Part shown: piece by piece, positions 14,897-21,747 of the stretch
Numbering within the stretch: the stretch's first letter is position 1
Layout: each line of letters begins with the position of its first letter
From: a virus
Reading direction: 5' to 3' (one strand)
Virus record (IMG/VR): IMGVR_UViG_3300031586_000003
Coordinates: 1-54,571 of that record
DNA length: 54,571 nucleotides
The notes under the pieces: model-generated
Databases searched by the model: none
What the model was told of the DNA's origin: nothing
Seen by the model: only the letters and a program-made list of their open reading frames with translations
Made by a program: the position numbers and the translations under genes

Positions 14897-14948
14897 GGGG
14901 AAGAGCAAGTGGCTCTTAGATATACATTGACATTTTAGCGTCTTCCCC
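14897..14948. ncRNA. GCA/TAGC stem-closed RNA, copy 2
   Basis: Closing stem GGGGAAGA (14897-14904) with TCTTCCCC (14941-14948). GCA at 14905-14907; TAGC at 14936-14939 plus G; 28 bases between. Inner hairpin AGAGC/GCTCT is an alternative fold. It directly follows the next element on the minus strand and abuts the -35 box of the promoter at 14891. Confidence 0.6.
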
Positions 14949-14951
14949 TAA

Positions 14952-15084
14952 AGTGGCTCTGGCAGGATACCCCTCCCTGCGTCCCTATCATAGCTTTTCC
15001 AATCCGCTCAAGAAAAGTTTCTAGGTTCATCAAGATTCTGGATTGGTTTCTTTCCCAAGCATCCTAGAATGCCACAGAGCCACT
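14952..15084 (-). ncRNA. GGCAGGAT-type structured RNA with its own promoter
   Basis: Outer stem AGTGGCTCT/AGAGCCACT (14952-14960, 15076-15084), continued by TGGCA/TGCCA around a 2-base bulge. A GCAGG...CCTGC hairpin (AT at the loop start) abuts it. Inside, CCAATCC/GGATTGG, CTTTTC/GAAAAG and TTCTAGG/CCTAGAA can form, partly exclusive of each other. The leftward promoter at 15088-15115 places the start at 15081-15083, the first base of the outer stem. No open frame. Matches the element at 33903-34021 at both ends. Confidence 0.6.
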
Positions 15085-15087
15085 ATA

Positions 15088-15115
15088 ATGATAGCAAATA
15101 AATTTAGAATGTCAA
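15088..15115 (-). promoter_or_regulatory. Leftward promoter for the structured RNA
   Basis: TTGACA (complement of 15110-15115), 16-bp spacer, TATCAT (complement of 15088-15093). The -35 box overlaps the stop of the gene at 15112-15468. The predicted start coincides with the closing stem of the RNA. Confidence 0.65.
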
Positions 15116-15468
15116 GTCCCCTTAATGGATTTTCCTTTTATGTTTGGCCCATCGGGTTTAACCACATACTCTTTATCCAAATTATAGTTGTCAAATGCCT
15201 CTATCTCCTCTGCTTCTTCTGGAAGCCATCGAATTAAAACATTAGCCCTCCATCTCTCACAATATTTGTGTGCAGTCAAATAATTTGCTGTTTTGTTTTT
15301 CCGCAATCTCTCCCAAGCCAAAAATGCCCGCTTCACATAACCTATCCCACAGTCATTGGGAACAAAAAGTCGAACATCATCGGCATAAACTCGTCCAGTA
15401 ACAATCCAAGGTCGGCCTCTTTTCAAAAAATAACCATCAATATATATAGAATGACCTTTAATTTCCAT
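15112..15468 (-). CDS. Hypothetical protein, 118 aa
   Basis: Begins MEIKGHSIYIDGYFLKRGRPWIVTGRVYADDVRLF, a run of short strands, followed by a helix VKRAFLAWERLRKNKTANYL and a C-terminus with VVKPDGPNIKGKSIKG. Last gene of the early block before the RNA island. No family recognised. Confidence 0.6.
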   Translation of the reverse strand: MEIKGHSIYIDGYFLKRGRPWIVTGRVYADDVRLFVPNDCGIGYVKRAFLAWERLRKNKTANYLTAHKYCERWRANVLIRWLPEEAEEIEAFDNYNLDKEYVVKPDGPNIKGKSIKGT

Positions 15469-15469
15469 A

Positions 15470-15637
15470 TTAATCTCCTAATAATTTTTCCTTTTTCTCT
15501 AAACTACGGTATTTTGTGCATAGATACACTCTTCCCCCGCTTGAAGCCATCGTAAGTCGTCTAGAACGAATATTACATACATCAGATGCCTTTGAATAGA
15601 ATTTACAGCTATCAGCGAATCTACATCTAGCATTCAT
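15470..15637 (-). CDS. Small Cys-rich protein, 55 aa
   Basis: Reads MNARCRFADSCKFYSKASDVCN ... YLCTKYRS: four Cys with the spacing C-x5-C-x10-C and a later C, probably a metal site. The start after GAGGAAAAATAAA is preferred over one five codons upstream. Function unknown. Confidence 0.6.
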   Translation of the reverse strand: MNARCRFADSCKFYSKASDVCNIRSRRLTMASSGGRVYLCTKYRSLEKKEKLLGD

Positions 15638-15638
15638 T

Positions 15639-16103
15639 TTATTTTTCCTCAATCACAATCTGCGTCCTCGGTTGCTTCCTATCATACAGCAATTCCCAAT
15701 CTAAGTCAACCCTGTCATTAGAATCATCTACAATAACCCGCCCTTTTAGGCAGTCCAAAATTACTTTAGGTGTATAATTATCCTTATCCCTCTTATGTTT
15801 TGTCCTGAAATAATACTTAATCCTGATTTTCGCTCTCTCAAACAACCTAACCAGCCGCGCCCCCTCCCCCGCCTGCGCCAGCGCCTTGACCACCTCGACA
15901 TCCCAGTCGTCCTGCGTGGAGCTATCAGGAGTGATGGGAATAATTAGTTTTAGAATTCTTGTCACTGGGACAAACTCTGCTCTTGTATTGTCTATATTGC
16001 TCTTGGCTATATCTAGGACAACCATTGCGTCACCTGGAGGGGTATCATATTTTTTCAATAAATTAACTATCTTTTTTGCCATTATTTTATGATTTTCCCA
16101 CAT
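15639..16103 (-). CDS. RusA-like Holliday junction resolvase
   Basis: 154 aa. The C-terminal half shows the RusA pattern: RIKYYFRTKHKRDKDNYTPKVILDCLKG, then VIVDDSNDRVDLDW, with the acidic residues (RDKDN, D of LDCL, DD) that bind the catalytic metal. It would trim branched DNA before packaging. It lies after DnaB in the replication block, as in many phages. Confidence 0.85.
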   Translation of the reverse strand: MWENHKIMAKKIVNLLKKYDTPPGDAMVVLDIAKSNIDNTRAEFVPVTRILKLIIPITPDSSTQDDWDVEVVKALAQAGEGARLVRLFERAKIRIKYYFRTKHKRDKDNYTPKVILDCLKGRVIVDDSNDRVDLDWELLYDRKQPRTQIVIEEK

Positions 16104-16104
16104 T

Positions 16105-16398
16105 TCACAGCCTCTTTTGTAAATCTTTTAATCTTATTAGGATGTAATCATCCTTTCTGTTAGCCGCTTTCAAAGCAAGGATGGGTATTTTCTTCTCCTT
16201 CTTCGCCTTCGGTACAATCTCGGTAAACCACTCCAGCATTGCTATCGTCTTTCTGCGCTTGCACTCAATATAAAAGCGCCCGTGGAGGGTATCCGAGCTG
16301 GTGCCGACCTTACTCATCTTGCCGCTCAAACTATTCCTCAACGTCCCGAATGCTTTGGCTATACGCCTTTCGTGTGCCTTCCAAGATTTATCACTCAT
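16105..16398 (-). CDS. PD-(D/E)XK resolvase-like nuclease
   Basis: 97 aa: KAHERRIAKAFG, then SSDTLHGRFYIECKRRKT, then IPILALKAANRKDDYILIRL. The Asp before the strand and the E-x-K of YIECK form a compact PD-(D/E)XK core. Adjacent to the RusA-like gene, so the phage may carry two branch nucleases. Confidence 0.7.
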   Translation of the reverse strand: MSDKSWKAHERRIAKAFGTLRNSLSGKMSKVGTSSDTLHGRFYIECKRRKTIAMLEWFTEIVPKAKKEKKIPILALKAANRKDDYILIRLKDLQKRL

Positions 16399-16411
16399 AC
16401 TAACACCTCCC

Positions 16412-16744
16412 TTAACTGCGGGGTTTAAAATCTTTTATAAAGCAGGGAATTGTCTTTGCTCTCCACGATTCTTCAACTTGAGTTCTATCCTCTGCCCTAA
16501 ATAACGATTTGCATTTCGGGCAGATTGGTGCGGCAAAGACATCATAAAATTCTACCTCTCCCCAATTAGCATAAACCGATAAAGGCTTCTTGCCTTCGGT
16601 ATAACCGCAGTTGATACATTTATAATCAACATCGAATCTGCCACACTCACCGCACTTCACGCATATTTCGCCGTAAGTTAGCTCAGGGTGGCGGCAACCC
16701 TTGACTGGACGATAATCTAGATGAATAGCATTTACCTGGTTCAT
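16412..16744 (-). CDS. Zinc-binding protein, 110 aa
   Basis: Several Cys pairs: ICVKCGECGRF, KCINCGYTEG, then PICPKCKSLF. Likely two zinc ribbons. No enzymatic motif. Starts within the ATGA overlap of the gene before it. Role unknown. Confidence 0.6.
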   Translation of the reverse strand: MNQVNAIHLDYRPVKGCRHPELTYGEICVKCGECGRFDVDYKCINCGYTEGKKPLSVYANWGEVEFYDVFAAPICPKCKSLFRAEDRTQVEESWRAKTIPCFIKDFKPRS

Positions 16745-16941
16745 ACCAACACCTCCTCTTTAATCCGCTTCTTCCTCATCCACGCAACATGCTTTCGCAC
16801 CTTCTCCTCAAGCAAAGCCGCCCCCTTCGCACCCAGCCATACGCCGTCCCTCACTACCTGCAGGTCGCCGAGCCAGACATCGGCGGTGGCATAGTTGTGG
16901 CGGATGAGCTTTTTTATTGCGTCTGTGTCAATTTGGCTCAT
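16741..16941 (-). CDS. Hypothetical protein, 66 aa
   Basis: MSQIDTDAIKKLIRHNYATADVWLGD ... KVRKHVAWMRKKRIKEE. Its MSQIDTD start resembles the MRQIDTD start of DnaB nearby. Helical, basic C-terminus. Overlaps both neighbours by four bases. Function unknown. Confidence 0.55.
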   Translation of the reverse strand: MSQIDTDAIKKLIRHNYATADVWLGDLQVVRDGVWLGAKGAALLEEKVRKHVAWMRKKRIKEEVLV

Positions 16942-17282
16942 TTTTGCTCCTTATTCCAATAGCGAATAGGCTTCCCATTCGCCTTTGCATATTCTATTTC
17001 ACGTCTTGTTGATTCACCTATATAGCCATCAAGGTTGATAACAAAGACTTCGTCAGCCAAATCTATTTTCCTTAAATGAAGTTCATCTAATGCTTCTTTA
17101 TTCCCTGATTTTTCACCGAAATGGTCAAGTCCATTCCAACCTTGTTCGTCCGCATACCAAGACGGTAAACAGTTAATCATCAAACATATAGCCTTGCCGT
17201 CTTTCTCTAATTCCCATCTTTTTATTGCGTGATAATCGGCAAATCTGGTTGAGCCACAAATACATATAATTTTAGGCTTCAT
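16938..17282 (-). CDS. Nucleoside 2-deoxyribosyltransferase-like protein
   Basis: 114 aa with a Rossmann-like start KIICICGSTRF, a central LDELHLRKIDLADEVFVINLDGYIGESTRREIEYA and a C-terminal PIRYW. This is the phage version of the nucleoside 2-deoxyribosyltransferase fold, with the usual D and E near the nucleotide site. May act in nucleotide salvage or recognition. Overlaps the end of dnaB. Confidence 0.7.
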   Translation of the reverse strand: MKPKIICICGSTRFADYHAIKRWELEKDGKAICLMINCLPSWYADEQGWNGLDHFGEKSGNKEALDELHLRKIDLADEVFVINLDGYIGESTRREIEYAKANGKPIRYWNKEQK

Positions 17283-18594
17283 TTGCCCCTCCTTCCTTTT
17301 TCTCCTCCACCTCGAAAAACCTCAGTCTTTTTAAGTCAAAATGCAGGTCAACCTTGCCTGTCATCCCATCCCGGTTCTTGGCTATGTAAAGTTTCGTATC
17401 TTCAGGGTTGTTTTTAAAGTTCTCCACACCGGGCCGATATAGGAGTAGCACCTGATCCGAGTTATCCTCTATCCCCCCGGACTCCCGGAGGTCTCCCAAA
17501 ACTGGCCGCCTCCCCTCCGCCTTCCGGCTCAACTGTGAAATAGCCAATATAGGGATATTCCTTTTCTTCGCCAGTCTTTTCAAAGAGTAAGTCAGCCTCC
17601 CTAACTCCAAAGCCCTGGTCTCCTCTTCTCTGGCCGCCACTAGCTGGATATAATCTACAACTATCAGATCGCAGGGGATCTGTCCTGACAGAGCCTCGAT
17701 CTGCGCTATGTCCTCCAGATTGTCCAGGATAGTCAGCTTCCACTTCGCGATTTCCCTTGAGGCTTCGTTGACTTTTTCCAGATTATCCAAGCTCAAATTC
17801 TTTATCGCAAATCTTGAGAGATCTACTCCGGTCTCCATAGTCAAAAGCCTTCTAATCAGCTCAGATGCCCCCATTTCCAGGGAAACATAGATAATCTCTT
17901 TTCCTCTTTCTTTCAGCCCATACCGGCAAACAGTCAGGGCAAAACTGGTCTTTCCCATAGAGGTTCTTGCCCCCACGGTGATCAGCTTAGGGGCGCATAA
18001 TCCACCGATCCTCTCATCCAGGTTCGAAAGGCCGGTAGGAAATTCCAGCTCTTTGCCGATCCTATTCTCTATATCATCGTAAGTCTTTTTTATATTCTCA
18101 GGAAAATCAGTCTGCCTTTCCCTTGCCAATGTCCCCAAAGCCTCCCCTATCGTCCCCTCGATGATCTCCCGGCCTTCCGATAGAACCTCCACCAGCGGTT
18201 TTTCTTCAAAAACAGCCTCCCCTGCCTGGTAGTAGGCTCTCATCAACTGCCTGAGGTAATGCTTTTCCCTCACGATCCTGGCGTAGTCCTCGGCTACCAG
18301 CGGGGTCGGCACCAGCTCAATTAGCGTAGCTAAATAGGCTTTGCCCCCGCACTTTTCCTTATCTAGCCTGCTGTCTAGCAATACTTCATTTATAGTCAAT
18401 TGCTCATCGGCCATCTTCAGCATTACGTTATAGATGTGCCGGTGGGCTTCGGAATAGAACATTAACGGGTCAGGCAGGATCGCCCTCACCCGATCGATCG
18501 TATTGTTAAGTAGAATACATCCCAGCACGGCCTGCTCGGCGCTCAAATCGTGGGGTGGCACTCTCTCAACGCTATCTGTGTCAATTTGTCTCAT
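17272..18594 (-). CDS. dnaB: Replicative DNA helicase DnaB
   Basis: 440 aa starting MRQIDTDSVERVPPHDLSAEQ. N-terminal domain AVLGCILLNN; RecA-like core with Walker A ITVGARTSMGKTSFAL, H1a/H2 LIVVDYIQLV, and LAISQLSRKAEGRRP, DLRESGGIEDNSDQVLLLYRP. Start chosen at the ATG after AAGGAGCAAAA, overlapping the stop of the radical SAM gene. It is the fork helicase, presumably loaded by the initiator gene upstream. Confidence 0.95.
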   Translation of the reverse strand: MRQIDTDSVERVPPHDLSAEQAVLGCILLNNTIDRVRAILPDPLMFYSEAHRHIYNVMLKMADEQLTINEVLLDSRLDKEKCGGKAYLATLIELVPTPLVAEDYARIVREKHYLRQLMRAYYQAGEAVFEEKPLVEVLSEGREIIEGTIGEALGTLARERQTDFPENIKKTYDDIENRIGKELEFPTGLSNLDERIGGLCAPKLITVGARTSMGKTSFALTVCRYGLKERGKEIIYVSLEMGASELIRRLLTMETGVDLSRFAIKNLSLDNLEKVNEASREIAKWKLTILDNLEDIAQIEALSGQIPCDLIVVDYIQLVAAREEETRALELGRLTYSLKRLAKKRNIPILAISQLSRKAEGRRPVLGDLRESGGIEDNSDQVLLLYRPGVENFKNNPEDTKLYIAKNRDGMTGKVDLHFDLKRLRFFEVEEKKEGGANEA

Positions 18595-19412
18595 TTTTGC
18601 TCCTTCATCATACTTTTTATAATCGCTGGTCTTGACCATCTTCTCACAAATAAATTATTTTTTCTCCCAACTACTCTCTTTTGCTTATTTGGTGGTTGAT
18701 AAAGTTGAACGAAAGGCAATGCCCCGCACTCATAGGCAAATCGCAACCTGTCCTCGCTTTCTTGAATGGGCTCACTAAAACCCGCTAAAACATAGCATCT
18801 TATTTTATTTCGACTGAAACCTGCCATCCTTAATTTTTCAGCCACTTTGGCAAATTGCTTTTGACTATCCCAGTTATCCAAAGCTAGCCACAATTCTTTT
18901 ATTCGTAGTCCTCTCAATTCTTCAATGTGCCAATCCTTAAACAATCTAACATCTAATCCTCCTAAAAATTGTATTGCTCGCTGAGTTTTTAGCATTGAAA
19001 AGACTTTCATTAAGTGATCTCTATTGCTTAAAAGAATATTATTATCCTGGATAATGTTGCCAGCCGCAATTTGATTCAATGTTCTAAATCTGCCTTCGAT
19101 TTCGGACACTAAGCACCAAGGGCAGGTAAAGTCGCAACCCCTCGATGTAAACACAACTCCTTTTTTGATGTACCTACCAGGCACAAACTCATCTCTATTG
19201 AGTCTATAAGCTGGGCCTCCGATCTTCACAACTGGATAATATTCAGACCATTCATTTTTTATCTCCTCACAGAAGTCTCTATCCCAGGTGAATAGACAAG
19301 AGATATGCACCTCGTCTACCTCGGGCCTCCATAACTCTGGAGAACCGATAATAACCAAGTTATCCTTGGGAGTGAAGTTTGTCCTCCTAGGGAACACTCT
19401 AAGGATTTTCAT
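18591..19412 (-). CDS. Radical SAM protein
   Basis: 273 aa. The iron-sulfur motif CDFTCPWC (C-x3-C-x2-C) lies at about residues 92-99 after VVFTSRG. Then come IQFLGGLDVR, ELWLALDN and RCYVLAGFSEPIQE, the usual strands of a partial TIM barrel. The N-terminal 80 residues (LVIIGSPELWRPEVDEVHI) look like a B12-binding-like or Rossmann part. Substrate unknown. It sits between the initiator and dnaB, and a remnant of a dnaB start lies just upstream, so it seems to have been inserted there. Confidence 0.85.
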   Translation of the reverse strand: MKILRVFPRRTNFTPKDNLVIIGSPELWRPEVDEVHISCLFTWDRDFCEEIKNEWSEYYPVVKIGGPAYRLNRDEFVPGRYIKKGVVFTSRGCDFTCPWCLVSEIEGRFRTLNQIAAGNIIQDNNILLSNRDHLMKVFSMLKTQRAIQFLGGLDVRLFKDWHIEELRGLRIKELWLALDNWDSQKQFAKVAEKLRMAGFSRNKIRCYVLAGFSEPIQESEDRLRFAYECGALPFVQLYQPPNKQKRVVGRKNNLFVRRWSRPAIIKSMMKEQK

Positions 19413-19488
19413 TTAATTGCTCTACCTCCTTGCTTATCATCCCCACCTGCTCGGCGGCGAGGTCGTGGGGAGGGACGCGGTCGTTAAT
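19399..19488 (-). pseudogene. Remnant of a dnaB 5' end
   Basis: In the frame ending at 19399 the minus strand reads INDRVPPHDLAAEQVGMISKE..., nearly the canonical DnaB N-terminus, and the intact dnaB nearby reads VERVPPHDLSAEQAVLG. The fragment overlaps the end of the initiator gene and the start of the radical SAM gene. It is best explained as the old dnaB start left behind when the radical SAM gene was inserted. Confidence 0.65.
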
Positions 19489-20269
19489 CGGCGACGTGGT
19501 AGGGAGCGGTTGGTTGTGGTTGTTTGGCATTGCTCTTTTCCTTTAAAAAATTTTCCAATGGTTTATTAATACTCAAAAACCTATCTAATCCTCTTTGTAA
19601 AAAATCTCTCAATTCCCATTTATGAGTCCAAAAGTATTTATCATCTTCCAAAATAGTCTTATAGTTTTGCATGGCATCTCTAATTTCCTTTTCTGAATAC
19701 TTCTCAAGAACAGCATTGAGGTTGGGTTTAAACTTTTCTCTATCCCTGTGTACCATAATTTTTAGTGAGTTCCAAAAATCAAAAAGACTATATATGTTTT
19801 CTTTCCTTTTCTTTCTTTCTTTAGACGCTCTGGAATTCTTATCATTACTATCTTTTTTTGAGGTCGAGGTTGACGTTTCGTCAAGTTTTACTTGACGTTT
19901 TGTCAAGTTTTTGGTTGACGTTTCGGCAACCTTCATTCTCCATTTTTCGTCAAAGGTTGACATTTCGTCAAGTTGCCATTTTTCATAATCTTTGTGGAAG
20001 TAAATATAACCATTGTTCTCAGCAATTTTTATGATGTTCTTTTTTTCCAGATTAGTTAACGTTTTGGCAACCTTTTCTAGAGGTATTCTTGTGAGATCAG
20101 CTATGTCTTTTTTTTTGAGTCTGGCGTATTTTTGCTTAAATCCATAACTGTATCTAAGAATACAAAGAGTAGCCCTATATTCGTTTTTGTTTAAACCAGC
20201 GCCCATTAAGGCTTCCCATAAATCATTTGCTATCTCTACGTGTCCGTTTTTTGTCTGTGGATTTGCCAT
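19484..20269 (-). CDS. Replication initiator, phage O-like
   Basis: 261 aa. Residues 1-100 match the lambda O-type winged-helix N-terminus: NGHVEIANDLWEALMGAGLNKNEYRATLCILRYSYGF, KKKDIADLTRI, LTNLEKKNIIKI. A central Lys/Ser/Thr-rich linker is encoded by DNA holding iterons. The C-terminus has a DnaD-like or helicase-contact helix region (IREAMQNYK-like, LRDFLQRGLDRFL). It should bind the iterons and recruit DnaB. Confidence 0.85.
   Translation of the reverse strand: MANPQTKNGHVEIANDLWEALMGAGLNKNEYRATLCILRYSYGFKQKYARLKKKDIADLTRIPLEKVAKTLTNLEKKNIIKIAENNGYIYFHKDYEKWQLDEMSTFDEKWRMKVAETSTKNLTKRQVKLDETSTSTSKKDSNDKNSRASKERKKRKENIYSLFDFWNSLKIMVHRDREKFKPNLNAVLEKYSEKEIRDAMQNYKTILEDDKYFWTHKWELRDFLQRGLDRFLSINKPLENFLKEKSNAKQPQPTAPYHVAD
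19795..20071. repeat. Candidate replication origin: iterons inside the initiator gene
   Basis: A 17-bp palindromic repeat, consensus GTTGACGTTTCGTCAAG, occurs at 19869, 19891, 19914 and 19956, with a diverged copy at 20055. The spacings 22, 23 and 42 are near two or four helical turns. An AT-rich pyrimidine tract at about 19795-19855 could be the unwinding element. Position within an O-like gene copies the lambda ori design. Confidence 0.75.
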
Positions 20270-20278
20270 TTTCTGTTT

Positions 20279-20521
20279 TTATTTTCCTTTTTTAGACAGC
20301 CCCGTCACGTCCTTCCCATCCACACCCGCCAGATATAATTCCCCTTTGCATTTATAACCAGCTATCGTTCTGTCTTCTATTTCCGTCTCATCCTCTAAAA
20401 TACGCTTGCCGTATATAATTTTATGCGTTTTTCCGCATTGGGGGCAAAGCACCTCATCCCCCAAAGCTGGCAGTTTTGCCAGTTCATCATTTCCAAAAGC
20501 AACAAAAGGTATTTCACTCAT
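20279..20521 (-). CDS. Zinc-ribbon-like phage protein, 80 aa
   Basis: MSEIPFVAFGNDELAKLPALGDEVLCPQCGKTH ... GYKCKGELYLAGVDGKDVTGL. Two Cys pairs separated by strands. The layout is often seen in phage genomes, function unknown. Four-base overlap with the upstream gene. Confidence 0.65.
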   Translation of the reverse strand: MSEIPFVAFGNDELAKLPALGDEVLCPQCGKTHKIIYGKRILEDETEIEDRTIAGYKCKGELYLAGVDGKDVTGLSKKGK

Positions 20522-21060
20522 TACTTTATTTCCTTCCCCAACTCAATCACCGCCGCATATACGGCTTCTTGGCGGGTTTTGCCCTTGCCATTAATTCTAA
20601 CTCCATTCTCGCCCATCAGAGTGCAACGGTAGTAACCGGAATCTATCTTATTTGTTAGTTCACGAAAGAAATATCCCATCCCCTCCAGTATCTGCTCAAT
20701 CCTCTCCCAGGGCAGGAGAGGGATAAGGTTATCCCGTTTTTCCCAAGTAGTTATATCCCCAGAGCTTGTTATCTTTACCTCATCATATTTACTACTATAT
20801 TGTAAGACCGTAAAAACATCACGGTAAGTGGTAAATATACAGGCATCCCGATACTCCGCCTCCCATTCCCACTTCCCCTTAACCTTGCCAAGTCCTTTGC
20901 ATTTAGGGCAAGTATATGGTATGCTTTGTTCTGAAGTTCTTCGACCTATCCATCCTTCTCCATAACATTCTGGACATTCCTTCTCCTGCCTTTCGGCAAT
21001 TTTCTTGATAGCCTCATAGCAAGGCTTTGCTAGTTCTTGCGCTTCTTTGGTGAACTGCAT
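20521..21060 (-). CDS. DnaJ-type zinc finger protein, 179 aa
   Basis: Near the N-terminus CPECYGEGW and CPKCKGLGK form a DnaJ-like zinc finger. The rest has a central beta region (VFTVLQYSSKYDEVKITSS) and a C-terminal domain ending TRQEAVYAAVIELGKEI, a form common in small phage proteins of unknown role. Encoded between the initiator and a cluster of tiny zinc proteins. Confidence 0.65.
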   Translation of the reverse strand: MQFTKEAQELAKPCYEAIKKIAERQEKECPECYGEGWIGRRTSEQSIPYTCPKCKGLGKVKGKWEWEAEYRDACIFTTYRDVFTVLQYSSKYDEVKITSSGDITTWEKRDNLIPLLPWERIEQILEGMGYFFRELTNKIDSGYYRCTLMGENGVRINGKGKTRQEAVYAAVIELGKEIK

Positions 21061-21094
21061 TTTTCACTCCTTTTTTATGCAACCCTTTCTCCTT

Positions 21095-21244
21095 CTAAAT
21101 ATCTCTATCCGAGAGAACTCTTTTGAGTGAGCTTTTTAATTGATAACGCAACGCTAATTCATCACCAAGATCCCTTGTCTTTACCCAGTCTTTAAATATT
21201 TCTACTCCTCCAATTTTTAGAACAATTTTTTGATTTTTTCTCAT
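21095..21244 (-). CDS. Tiny hypothetical protein, 49 aa
   Basis: MRKNQKIVLKIGGVEIFKDWVKTRDLGDE..., with AAGGAAGGAGAAATAG as ribosome site. It overlaps the preceding tiny gene by 53 bases in another frame; both have strong ribosome sites. Helical, no family. Confidence 0.5.
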   Translation of the reverse strand: MRKNQKIVLKIGGVEIFKDWVKTRDLGDELALRYQLKSSLKRVLSDRDI

Positions 21245-21341
21245 CTATTTCTCCTTCCTTTGCCCAACGTATCACCTTATAGGGCTCTCTGACCACAATT
21301 TCTTCTGTGTTTACATTTGCCCATACTTCTGTGTATCGCAT
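21192..21341 (-). CDS. Tiny hypothetical protein, 49 aa
   Basis: MRYTEVWANVNTEEIVVREPYKVIRWAKEGE..., ribosome site AAAGGAGGAATAA. The start overlaps the end of the zinc protein before it and its 3' third overlaps the next gene. The C-terminal part (KKSKNCSKNWRSRN) is translated from the overlap and may not matter. Confidence 0.45.
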   Translation of the reverse strand: MRYTEVWANVNTEEIVVREPYKVIRWAKEGEIDEKKSKNCSKNWRSRNI

Positions 21342-21466
21342 TTATTCCTCCTTTCAACCCATAATGGCGTATAAATATCAAATGTTTTTCCGCAATAACC
21401 ACAATACAGACACCGAAGACCACTGGTATCCCAACCGCACCTATGGCATTTAGGGCAGAATAACAT
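21311..21466 (-). CDS. Tiny zinc-ribbon protein, 51 aa
   Basis: MLFCPKCHRCGWDTSGLRCLYCGYCGKTFDI..., with six Cys in three pairs. Ribosome site GGGAGGAATAA, start immediately after the stop of the upstream gene. Part of a chain of overlapping mini-genes; zinc binding likely, partner unknown. Confidence 0.6.
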   Translation of the reverse strand: MLFCPKCHRCGWDTSGLRCLYCGYCGKTFDIYTPLWVERRNKCDTQKYGQM

Positions 21467-21619
21467 TTATTCCTCCCAAATTTCACCACATACGTTACAT
21501 CTCCAGTTTTTCATTATAGGGTCATAATCTATATCCGTGCTGCCACAATATGGACATCGTTCGAGTTTGGTGATGTCAAATGGCGCTACTACTTTGCGTT
21601 TCATTTTGCTTCTCATCAT
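21467..21619 (-). CDS. Tiny zinc-ribbon protein, 50 aa
   Basis: MMRSKMKRKVVAPFDITKLERCPYCGSTDIDY ... WRCNVCGEIWEE. A clean rubredoxin-like ribbon with a basic N-terminus. Ribosome site GGAGGAGAAG. It overlaps the end of the upstream mini-gene. Confidence 0.6.
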   Translation of the reverse strand: MMRSKMKRKVVAPFDITKLERCPYCGSTDIDYDPIMKNWRCNVCGEIWEE

Positions 21620-21722
21620 CTTCTCCTCCGCATTCAAAACAGAATTTTCTACCTACTTCGATAGCTTCATCACATAACTTTGCTTTGCAGTTATCACATT
21701 TAGTATCTGATTCTCTTATCAT
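21576..21722 (-). CDS. Tiny zinc-ribbon protein, 48 aa
   Basis: MIRESDTKCDNCKAKLCDEAIEVGRKFCFECGGEDDE.... Two Cys pairs and an acidic tail. Ribosome site GGAAGG. Preceded by GAGCGGGCAAGGAA, a shared leader end also found before the genes starting at 22014 and 22508. Confidence 0.6.
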   Translation of the reverse strand: MIRESDTKCDNCKAKLCDEAIEVGRKFCFECGGEDDEKQNETQSSSAI

Positions 21723-21747
21723 TTTGATTCCTTCCTTGCCCGCTCTC

